Shown here: positions 1 through 5,342 of the stretch, in pieces
How the letters are laid out: the number at the start of each line of letters is the position of its first letter
How positions within the stretch are numbered: position 1 is the first letter of the stretch
Source: Lachnospiraceae bacterium
Lineage (GTDB): Bacteria > Bacillota > Clostridia > Lachnospirales > Lachnospiraceae
Direction: 5' to 3'
Length of the DNA: 8,543 bases
Assembly (NCBI GenBank): GCA_017404585.1
Contig: JAFRCB010000361.1
Location: 1 to 8,543 of the forward strand
The notes under the pieces: generated by a model
Told to the model about the DNA's origin: nothing
The model's input: the letters and a program-made list of their open reading frames with translations, nothing else
Databases searched by the model: none
Translations under genes and position numbers: made by a program

Positions 1-21
1 AGGATCGAACTCTCTGAAAAA
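1..21 (-). rRNA. rrs: 16S rRNA, 5' end only (partial, runs off window)
   Basis: Read on the minus strand, the first bases end in GAGAGTTCGATCCT, which matches the conserved 5' end of bacterial 16S rRNA (GAGAGTTTGATCCT) with one T-to-C change. Only about 21 nt lie in the window, so identity rests on this short match plus the rRNA-type promoters and leader immediately upstream. The mature 5' end is placed at about position 21 by analogy with Bacillus and is approximate. Confidence 0.72.
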
Positions 22-209
22 TGTTCATCCATGGTCACAGTCTGAGCTACTGACTAATTTCAATTTCAGTTCTCTGTCCCGTTTCCATTCTTACTGTTCT
101 GGTTCGTCTCGTTTCCACGAAACTTTGTAAAGAATTTTCAAGGTCTTAATGTGTTTCACTGTTCAGTTATCAATGTTCCCTGCGGCCTCGCTCCCGCGTC
201 GGCCGCAAC
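22..209 (-). promoter_or_regulatory. rRNA operon leader with antitermination-like boxes
   Basis: This is the transcribed spacer between the proximal rRNA promoter and 16S rRNA. Reading the minus strand it contains GAACATTGATAACTGAAC (about 178-161) and ACCTTGAAAATT (144-133). Both resemble the CTTTGAAAACT-type boxes found before rRNA genes in Firmicutes, where NusB/NusE-type antitermination factors act. A small hairpin GTTTC-GTG-GAAAC lies at 123-111. No open reading frame is credible here. The role as a nut-like leader is inferred from position and motif resemblance. Confidence 0.6.
181..207 (-). other. GC-rich hairpin at the 5' end of the pre-rRNA
   Basis: A perfect 7-bp inverted repeat (TGCGGCC / GGCCGCA, 181-187 with 201-207) encloses a 13-nt GC-rich loop. 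It begins about 2-3 nt after the predicted proximal rRNA start site (about 209-210). There is no following U-run, so it is not an intrinsic terminator. It could protect the transcript's 5' end or help start pre-rRNA folding; that function is a guess. Confidence 0.6.
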
Positions 210-215
210 TCTGAT

Positions 216-244
216 AGGATATCAAACTCAAAAGCCTTTGTCAA
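216..244 (-). promoter_or_regulatory. rRNA operon proximal promoter (P2) with UP-like region
   Basis: On the minus strand TTGACA (244-239) and TATCCT (221-216) are separated by exactly 17 nt. The -35 is perfect and the -10 matches 4 of 6. Immediately upstream, roughly 245-280, the DNA consists of A/T tracts, typical of UP elements contacted by the RNA polymerase alpha C-terminal domain at rRNA promoters. Transcription should begin near 209-210, giving a leader of about 190 nt before 16S rRNA. Growth-rate and stringent control would be expected for such a promoter but cannot be read from the sequence. Confidence 0.8.
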
Positions 245-274
245 CAACTTTTTTGTTTTATTATCAAAGTTTTT

Positions 275-310
275 TATTTTCCGCACCGCTCTTTTGCGGT
301 GCAGAAAATA
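275..310. repeat. Inverted repeat between the two rRNA promoters
   Basis: GCACCGC (283-289) and GCGGTGC (296-302) form a perfect 7-bp stem with a 6-nt loop. The stem extends through A/T-rich flanks (275-281 with 304-310) with one mismatch. Neither strand has a U-run after the stem, so it does not look like an intrinsic terminator. It lies at the expected 5' end of a transcript from the distal promoter and directly upstream of the UP-like region of the proximal one. Confidence 0.6.
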
Positions 311-338
311 TATTAGCACCCTCAAATCATATTTGCAA
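310..338 (-). promoter_or_regulatory. Probable rRNA operon distal promoter (P1)
   Basis: On the minus strand TTGCAA (338-333) lies 17 nt from TAATAT (315-310), and the -10 is preceded by TG one base away, giving an extended -10. Upstream (about 340-360) is an A-tract-rich stretch like a UP element. Tandem promoters are common before Firmicute rRNA operons. The -35 and -10 each match only 4 of 6, so this is less certain than the proximal promoter. The start would be near 303. Confidence 0.5.
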
Positions 339-370
339 GCATTATTTTATTTTTTTCGCCGATTTTTCCC

Positions 371-580
371 ACGGCTCGTAATAGTTCAGGCAGGCTGTTA
401 TTGCAGTTCGTTAACGGCGCAAAGCATCCATCTTCGTGAGAAAAGCATTGCCGGTCCGACCGAGAGACCAAAAAGCTTTAGCTTTTTTGGCTCGCAGGGT
501 AGTGACCAGCGCTTTTCGATGAAGATGATGTTTGCGTCGTATCTCAGACCTCGAACAGCCTGTCTGAACTGTTACTCCGT
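371..580. repeat. ~210-nt imperfect palindrome (giant hairpin)
   Basis: The whole stretch folds on itself. Pairing blocks are 371-374 with 577-580; 378-399 with 554-575 (22 bp, 20 Watson-Crick and two wobbles); 415-446 with 511-539 (about 28 bp with a few single-base bulges); 450-456 with 504-510; 461-464 with 491-494; and 468-476 with 481-490, closed by a TTTA loop. The two sides of 400-414/540-553 form an internal loop. It begins one base past the cvpA stop and ends about 30 bp upstream of the distal rRNA -35. No coding capacity is credible. Architecture fits a MITE-like or BIME-like palindromic element or a structured RNA; no transposase or clear target-site duplication is visible. Confidence 0.75.
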
Positions 581-581
581 C

Positions 582-1286
582 TCACAGCAGCCCCAGCACT
601 TTGGGAAGTATTGTAAAAACAGGGTTATACGTATACATTACTGAAAGGACCTCACTCTCACGCACCTGACCCAGAAGCATGTTCTCAGTTCCGCCGACTA
701 TATATGACAGGTGCAGCAGAGCGAAAAGTATCCATATGATGACAGCCCCCTTGATCACACCCAGAACAAGACCTGCGAAATGATTCAGTCCGCTGATGAC
801 CGGGGCTTCGGACACGGCCGCCAGTATGATCCTCACTATACACATAATGAGATAGGTCACTATGAAAGTCACTATGACCGACAGTATCCTTATCAGGAAC
901 CCGGATAAAAGCTCAGCCAGGTAAGTCTTTACAGTATCTGTCCGGAGAAGCATTCCGACCACGGCGGGATCCCCCTCCCTGACAACATCTCTTACGCCTT
1001 CGGGCAGGGGAAGGTATTCTGCCCACCCAAGGTCACCGCTGCCGTTCTCAAGACTGCTGATCCTGGCTTCCACGAATTTTTCCGACCGCTGCATTGCATA
1101 GGCGTTCACTGCTTCGGATGACATGAAAACATCGTTTACTTTCGGCGACAGGAAGACCGAGGCAGCTATTGAAATAATCAGTATAGAAATTGAAATGACT
1201 GTGCGCATCGCCCCTCTGTAGAATCCCCATAGAGCAATGATCGTCCACACAGCCATCACAACAATCGTCAGTGTATTTGAAAACAT
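582..1286 (-). CDS. CvpA-family integral membrane protein
   Basis: The 234-residue product has the layout of CvpA/colicin V production-type proteins. There are two N-terminal hydrophobic helices (about 5-20 and 29-46) joined by the short Gly/Arg turn GFYRG. A polar extracytoplasmic-sized segment follows (about 48-125), then two more helices (about 129-156 and 172-195) separated by the glycine-spaced motif GLNHFAGLVLGVIKG (166-180). The biochemical function of the family is not settled; it has been linked to colicin V secretion and envelope stress in enterobacteria. I chose ATG at 1286 because GAGG (1296-1293) lies 6 nt upstream; a TTG at 1298 and an ATG at 1292 are in frame but poorly placed. 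It is the last gene of the operon, 38 nt after the DUF5711-like gene, suggesting the two envelope proteins work together. It ends directly before the giant palindrome. Confidence 0.85.
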   Translation of the reverse strand: MFSNTLTIVVMAVWTIIALWGFYRGAMRTVISISILIISIAASVFLSPKVNDVFMSSEAVNAYAMQRSEKFVEARISSLENGSGDLGWAEYLPLPEGVRDVVREGDPAVVGMLLRTDTVKTYLAELLSGFLIRILSVIVTFIVTYLIMCIVRIILAAVSEAPVISGLNHFAGLVLGVIKGAVIIWILFALLHLSYIVGGTENMLLGQVRESEVLSVMYTYNPVFTILPKVLGLL

Positions 1287-1324
1287 ATACATCCTCAATT
1301 GGCAGGACTCAAAATGCAGGTCCT

Positions 1325-2548
1325 TTAATCAAGTTCAATCACTTTCGTACTCATATCCGTTACGACGAGATAGCGTTTTCTGCCGATTTTCTGTATTTCG
1401 GACAGATTCCCCTCCTCGACACCTCCGTAAAAGCGGCACACTCCCTTCTTAGTGTATATGGCAAGCTCAGAACTGCTGCTGAAGAGTATCTCGCTGCCGC
1501 ATACACTGATCCGATCATACACGATTTCAATGTCTGTCCGCGAGATCAGTTTTCCGCTTCTGCTATAGGTTTCCATCCGGTAAGGTTTCGTTGAATTTCT
1601 GTTCCTGAATATAAATCCGACAAATCCATCACCTGTAAACGTGCTGATGATCTCATCCTCGAAGTCAACCGCAGCAGTTTCCGCCGGTCTGCCGCTTCCA
1701 CTGAAGAAAGAAATGCCGTTATCCCTGAAGACTGCGGCGACCGTATCATTGATATACCTGATATCCGGGATCACTATACCGGAATAGTTCATATCCGCTA
1801 TGACCTTTTCCGCGTTCTCCGGGTTCCGGAAACTATAAAAAAGAAGGTTTGTCGAGACTGCCCCGTTTACCGCAGTGACATACGAGACCGCAAGCTGCTT
1901 TCCATTCTCCGACAGGGCCATCGATACCGGGAAGCCGGTCTCCTCCGCAGATTCCGATATTGTTGCGATACGCGACCCTTGTGCCGAATAGTAGGCGATC
2001 TCCATACCGCCTCCGTTCTCGAGGACGCAGGCTGCATTTCCGTTCTTCGAGCAGCAGGCATACAGAATCGGCATTTCAGTTGCAAATGAACCCACTTTCC
2101 CATCCTCATCATACACCTGCACTTCTGAACCGCGCCGGTCATAGATGAGAATCGTCTTTCCGAATGTTGACACACAGGGCTGTGTCATATTGTAGGAGAC
2201 ATACCACACGGATTCGAGATTTGATTTCAGCAACGCTGCCCCGTCAGCGCTGTAGCGAAGGATCCTGCCCTTCACATAGCGGTAATTAGATATATTATCG
2301 GCTGAGGTCTCCTCAGAGAGGACTTCATAAGAGTCATATGACCGCCTCTCGTATACCCGGTACGCAATCACCGCTGCAATAAAAAGGATCACGATAATAA
2401 GAGCCGCGCGCATATACACGGCTCTCCTGTGGTTGCGTATCCGCACTCTATATGCATCAATTTCATTTTTCGGCAGCCTTTCGTTCTCAGTGAGCATGTC
2501 CCTGAAAGACGCGAACGCATTGCCGAGTATACTGAAAATATTCCGCAT
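1325..2548 (-). CDS. DUF5711-like single-pass membrane protein with beta-rich outer domain
   Basis: The product has 407 residues. A basic, cytoplasmic N-terminus (about 1-45, ending in RNHRRAVYMR) precedes one transmembrane helix (about 46-65), giving an N-in orientation. The remaining ~340 residues lie outside and consist of short beta-strand repeats with motifs such as IYDRRGSEVQVYDEDGKVG and FYSFRNPENAEKV, reminiscent of a beta-propeller. Overall architecture resembles the uncharacterised DUF5711 family of Clostridia; the family name is from recall, not a search. No catalytic motif is visible. ATG at 2548 lies 3 nt after the transketolase C-half stop, with AGAAGG 10 nt upstream inside that gene, so translation is probably coupled. 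Adjacency to the CvpA-family gene hints at a shared envelope role. Confidence 0.8.
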   Translation of the reverse strand: MRNIFSILGNAFASFRDMLTENERLPKNEIDAYRVRIRNHRRAVYMRAALIIVILFIAAVIAYRVYERRSYDSYEVLSEETSADNISNYRYVKGRILRYSADGAALLKSNLESVWYVSYNMTQPCVSTFGKTILIYDRRGSEVQVYDEDGKVGSFATEMPILYACCSKNGNAACVLENGGGMEIAYYSAQGSRIATISESAEETGFPVSMALSENGKQLAVSYVTAVNGAVSTNLLFYSFRNPENAEKVIADMNYSGIVIPDIRYINDTVAAVFRDNGISFFSGSGRPAETAAVDFEDEIISTFTGDGFVGFIFRNRNSTKPYRMETYSRSGKLISRTDIEIVYDRISVCGSEILFSSSSELAIYTKKGVCRFYGGVEEGNLSEIQKIGRKRYLVVTDMSTKVIELD

Positions 2549-2551
2549 ACT

Positions 2552-3499
2552 TTACTTGCCTTCTACAAACTCCTTTGTCTGCGCATAGATGCCCTGAGCG
2601 TCAAGACCATACTTCTTGTACAGTTCGAGAGCCGGACCGGATTCTCCGAATACATCGCGAATACCGATTCTTCTGACCGGGACCGGACATCTTTCTGTAA
2701 TAGCTTCACATACCGCACCGCCGAGACCGCCGATCACAGAGTGCTCTTCCACTGTGACGATCTTTCCGGTCTCTTTGGCCGCCTTGACAAGTATGTCCTC
2801 ATCAATCGGCTTAATTGTGTGAATATTAATGAGCCTTGCGCTGATTCCGTCCGCTGCGAGCATATCGCAGGCTTCCATTGCTGCGGTGACCGGCAGACCG
2901 GACGCCACGATCGTGACGTCTGAACCGTCGCGCAGTGAAATGCCCTTGCCGAACTCAAACTTGTAATCCGGGTCGGTGTTGAATACCGGAGACGCAAGTC
3001 TTGCAAGTCTCAGATAAACCGGACCGTTGTGTTCATAAGCCGCCTTTACGGCTGCCCTTGTCTCAATGTCATCCGCCGGCTGAATAATGACCATATGCGG
3101 AACAACTCTCATGAGCGCGATATCCTCGATGCACTGGTGGGATGCGCCGTCCTCACCGACAGAGACACCTGCATGGGACGCACACACCTTGACATTAAGC
3201 ATCGGATATGCAATTGAGTTACGAATAATTTCATATGCGCGTCCGGTAGCGAACATGGCAAAAGAAGACGCAAACACCTTCTTGCCGGTTGTCGCGAGAC
3301 CGGCGGCGATGCCCATCATATTCCCTTCCTGGATACCGACGTCGAAAAAGCGGTCCGGGAACTTCTTACCGAATATAGCGGTCTGAGTTGATGCCGCGAG
3401 GTCAGCATCCATGACTACGATATCGTCATGGATCTCGCCGAGCTCCGCCAGCGCTTTACCATAGCTTACGCGTGTTGCGATTTTCTTTACTTCCGGCAT
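2552..3499 (-). CDS. Transketolase, C-terminal half (split enzyme)
   Basis: At 315 residues this matches the pyrimidine-binding and C-terminal domains of transketolase. The pyrimidine domain (about 7-170) carries the GIQEGNMMGIAAGLA motif with the conserved glutamate (E58) that activates the thiamine diphosphate aminopyrimidine. It also carries SHAGVSVGEDGASHQ (108-122) with the substrate-phosphate and catalytic histidine region. The C-terminal domain (about 185-310) contains TVEEHSVIGGLGGAV. It needs the partner encoded immediately upstream to form the active heteromeric enzyme, which moves two-carbon ketol units between sugar phosphates in the non-oxidative pentose phosphate pathway. ATG at 3499 lies within the end of the upstream half (13-nt overlap), with AGGAG 7 nt upstream, so the two halves should be made in equal amounts. 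A related acetoin/DXP-synthase-like enzyme is less likely given the motifs. Confidence 0.93.
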   Translation of the reverse strand: MPEVKKIATRVSYGKALAELGEIHDDIVVMDADLAASTQTAIFGKKFPDRFFDVGIQEGNMMGIAAGLATTGKKVFASSFAMFATGRAYEIIRNSIAYPMLNVKVCASHAGVSVGEDGASHQCIEDIALMRVVPHMVIIQPADDIETRAAVKAAYEHNGPVYLRLARLASPVFNTDPDYKFEFGKGISLRDGSDVTIVASGLPVTAAMEACDMLAADGISARLINIHTIKPIDEDILVKAAKETGKIVTVEEHSVIGGLGGAVCEAITERCPVPVRRIGIRDVFGESGPALELYKKYGLDAQGIYAQTKEFVEGK

Positions 3500-4323
3500 A
3501 ATTCTTCTCCTGCTCTTTTAAGTTCGTCCATGGCCTTTTCATACTCTTCGGCATTGGTAGCTTTGCCATGCCAGCCAACATTGTTCTCCATGAAGGAAAT
3601 GCCCTTGCCCTTGACCGTCTTCATGACGATGCAGGTCGGCTTTCCTTTCGTATCGGCTGCTTCAGCGAACGCGCTTCTCAACTGATCAAAATCGTTGCCG
3701 TCTGCCACATTGATCACGTGGAAGCCGAAAGCTCTGTACTTTTCATCGATCGGATACGGAGAATTAACTTCCTCCAGCGTGCCGTCGATCTGCAGGTTAT
3801 TGTTGTCCACGATGAGGCAGAGGTTGTCCAATTTGTGGTTGCCGGCGAACATGGCCGCTTCCCAGATCTGGCCTTCCTCGAGCTCTCCGTCACCGAGAAC
3901 AGCGTATGTACGGTAAGACTTCTTGTCCATTTTGGCTGACAGTGCCATGCCTGTTGCCGCTGAAACGCCCTGTCCGAGCGAACCGGTAGACATGTCCACA
4001 CCGGGAATTGCGATATTCGGATGTCCCTGAAGCATCGATCCGAGACTGCGAAGCTTCTCGATCTCCGATACCGGGAAGAAGCCTCTCTCCGCCAGCACAG
4101 AATACAGACCGGGCGCCGCATGGCCTTTGGAGAGGACAAAGCGGTCTCTATCCGGGTTATCCGGATCGGCGGGATCAACATTCATGATCTCATTGTACAG
4201 CAGCACCATGCACTCAGTTGCCGAGAGCGATCCACCCGGGTGTCCTGATTTTGCATTGAAAGTACCAACAATGATGTCCTGACGGACTTTGTTGGCAATG
4301 ATCTCCAGTTGCGTATTGTTCAT
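3487..4323 (-). CDS. Transketolase, N-terminal half (thiamine diphosphate-binding)
   Basis: The 278-residue product is the pyrophosphate-binding domain of transketolase. It shows SGHPGGSLS (26-34), SKGHAAPGLY (65-74), GSLGQGVSAA (114-123) and the thiamine diphosphate/Mg2+ motif GDGELEEG at 144-151, ending about 30 residues on with the DNNN at 173-176. Histidines 28, 68, 101 and 252 fall in the conserved substrate and cofactor positions. Split transketolases of about 270+310 residues are usual in many Firmicutes and archaea, so this is not a broken gene. The start ATG overlaps the recR stop as ATGA, with GGGAG 9 nt upstream. The pair follows recR in the operon, an association with no obvious direct biochemical reason. 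Confidence 0.93.
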   Translation of the reverse strand: MNNTQLEIIANKVRQDIIVGTFNAKSGHPGGSLSATECMVLLYNEIMNVDPADPDNPDRDRFVLSKGHAAPGLYSVLAERGFFPVSEIEKLRSLGSMLQGHPNIAIPGVDMSTGSLGQGVSAATGMALSAKMDKKSYRTYAVLGDGELEEGQIWEAAMFAGNHKLDNLCLIVDNNNLQIDGTLEEVNSPYPIDEKYRAFGFHVINVADGNDFDQLRSAFAEAADTKGKPTCIVMKTVKGKGISFMENNVGWHGKATNAEEYEKAMDELKRAGEELCRK

Positions 4324-4919
4324 AACTGTGTTCTCCCTTCAAGCGCTCTGAGCAAAGTTACTTCATCTATATTTTCAAGGTCTCCTCCGACCGGCACACC
4401 GCTCGCAATACGGGTCACCCTGATCCCCGTCGGCTTGATGAGCTTACTGATATACATAGCGGTAGTCTCACCCTCGAGCGAAGAATTGGTCGCGATGATG
4501 ACCTCCGTCACATCGCCCCCGGCCAGTCTCTTCATCAGTTCCTTCAACTTAATATCATCCGGTCCTATTCCGAGCATCGGGGAAATGGCACCGTGGAGCA
4601 CGTGGTATACACCCCTGTATTTTCCCGTCTTCTCATAAGCTGCAAGATCCCTCGGGGTCTCAACTACCATAATAGTCGTCTTATCCCGCTTCGGATTGCT
4701 GCAGACCGGACACAGATCCGCATCTGTAAGAGTACAGCACTCCCGGCAGTACCGGACGTTGGCTCTCGCGGAAGTTATGCTCTCCGCAAGCCGCTTCACC
4801 CGTTCTTCCGGCTGGCTTATAATATGAAAAGCCAGTCTCTGCGCAGTCTTCGGTCCGATGCCCGGAAGGCTGGACAGCTGTTCGATCAGAGTGCTGATGT
4901 GTCCACTAAAATAGTCCAC
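4320..4919 (-). CDS. recR: Recombination mediator protein RecR
   Basis: The 199-residue product is full length for RecR, which with RecO (and RecF) loads RecA at single-strand gaps. In order it shows a helix-hairpin-helix LPGIGPKTAQRLA (18-30), a four-cysteine zinc finger (C58, C61, C70, C73), a TOPRIM domain (about 80-172, with VVETPRD and NSSLEGE) and the C-terminal ASGVPVGGDLENIDEVTL segment (172-189). I chose GTG at 4919: GGGAGG (4933-4928) sits 8 nt upstream and the resulting N-terminus DYFSGHISTLIEQLSSLPG fits the family. An in-frame ATG at 4976 would add 19 unrelated residues translated from inside ybaB. The gene overlaps ybaB by 14 nt and the transketolase N-half by 4 nt. Confidence 0.95.
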   Translation of the reverse strand: MDYFSGHISTLIEQLSSLPGIGPKTAQRLAFHIISQPEERVKRLAESITSARANVRYCRECCTLTDADLCPVCSNPKRDKTTIMVVETPRDLAAYEKTGKYRGVYHVLHGAISPMLGIGPDDIKLKELMKRLAGGDVTEVIIATNSSLEGETTAMYISKLIKPTGIRVTRIASGVPVGGDLENIDEVTLLRALEGRTQL

Positions 4920-5256
4920 TTCCGAGACCTCCCATGCCGCCGCCAAGGTTACCGTAGATACCCGCCTGCTCGGCATCTACTTTCTTGAACGCCTCGTTAA
5001 GAGCTGCGACAACGAGATCTTCGAGTGTCTCAACATCATCCGGATCGACCGCTTCCGGGTCAATAGAAAGCTTCTGCACTTCCTTTTTACCGTTCACGGA
5101 AACTTCGACCACTCCGCCGCCGACTGTGGCGGTGAAGATTTTTTCGTTCAGCGCCGCCTGTCTTTCTTCCATCTGACGCTGCATCTTCTGCGCCTGCTTC
5201 ATAAGGTTATTCATGTTTCCCGGCATTCCGCCGGAGAAGCCGCCTCTTTTAGCCAA
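4906..5256 (-). CDS. YbaB/EbfC family nucleoid-associated DNA-binding protein
   Basis: This 116-residue protein belongs to the YbaB/EbfC family of small dimeric DNA-binding proteins almost always found between dnaX and recR. A Gly/Met/Asn-rich start is followed by the helix MKQAQKMQRQMEERQA (19-34), the beta region VGGGVVEVSVNGKKEV (45-60) and the signature SIDPEAVDPDDVETLEDLVV (64-83). The tail is Gly-rich. The start codon is TTG at 5256, supported by a strong AAGGAGG (5270-5264) 7 nt upstream and the typical MAKRGG-like N-terminus. The GGA GGT codons of its C-terminal Gly-Gly double as the ribosome binding site of recR. It may assist replication or recombination or shape the nucleoid; the exact role is unresolved in the family. 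Confidence 0.95.
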   Translation of the reverse strand: MAKRGGFSGGMPGNMNNLMKQAQKMQRQMEERQAALNEKIFTATVGGGVVEVSVNGKKEVQKLSIDPEAVDPDDVETLEDLVVAALNEAFKKVDAEQAGIYGNLGGGMGGLGSGLF

Positions 5257-5329
5257 CGTACTTCCTCCTTAACTGCTCTGCTATGTCTCTGTATTCCTTT
5301 GCCTGTCTCTTCAAGACACGATGCTTCAG
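5249..5329 (-). CDS. Possible short peptide between dnaX and ybaB
   Basis: The 86-nt dnaX-ybaB gap is the widest inside the operon and contains an open frame encoding KHRVLKRQAKEYRDIAEQL followed by RRKYVG, a helix-like, strongly basic stretch. It ends with TAA overlapping the ybaB start by 8 nt. The frame stays open back into dnaX to an ATG at 5410 (53 residues in all) in the +1 frame relative to DnaX. A CTG at 5329 has GGGAG 5 nt upstream, but CTG starts are rare. It could be a leader peptide coupling ybaB translation, a frameshifted DnaX tail, or chance. No family is recognised. Confidence 0.25.
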   Translation of the reverse strand: MKHRVLKRQAKEYRDIAEQLRRKYVG

Positions 5330-5342
5330 CGGATCTCCCGCG

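Noticed and set aside
468..490. AAAAAGC-TTTA-GCTTTTTT hairpin as an intrinsic terminator
   Set aside because: The stem has only four G-C pairs and its T-run is inside the stem rather than after it; it is better explained as the tip of the giant palindrome.
294..644. Plus-strand 116-codon open frame across the cvpA/rrn intergenic region
   Set aside because: It runs through the long palindrome and into the 3' end of cvpA, has low-complexity unconvincing translation and no ribosome binding site.
1287..1298. TTG (1298) and ATG (1292) starts for cvpA
   Set aside because: GAGG at 1296-1293 would lie within or touch these starts; it is correctly spaced only for ATG 1286.
3487..4323. Transketolase N-half as a truncated or frameshifted gene
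   Set aside because: Both halves have their own ribosome binding sites and complete domains of the sizes usual for naturally split transketolases.
4920..4976. Upstream in-frame ATG start for recR
   Set aside because: It adds 19 residues with no RecR similarity that come from ybaB codons; the GTG at 4919 has a much better ribosome binding site and a family-typical N-terminus.
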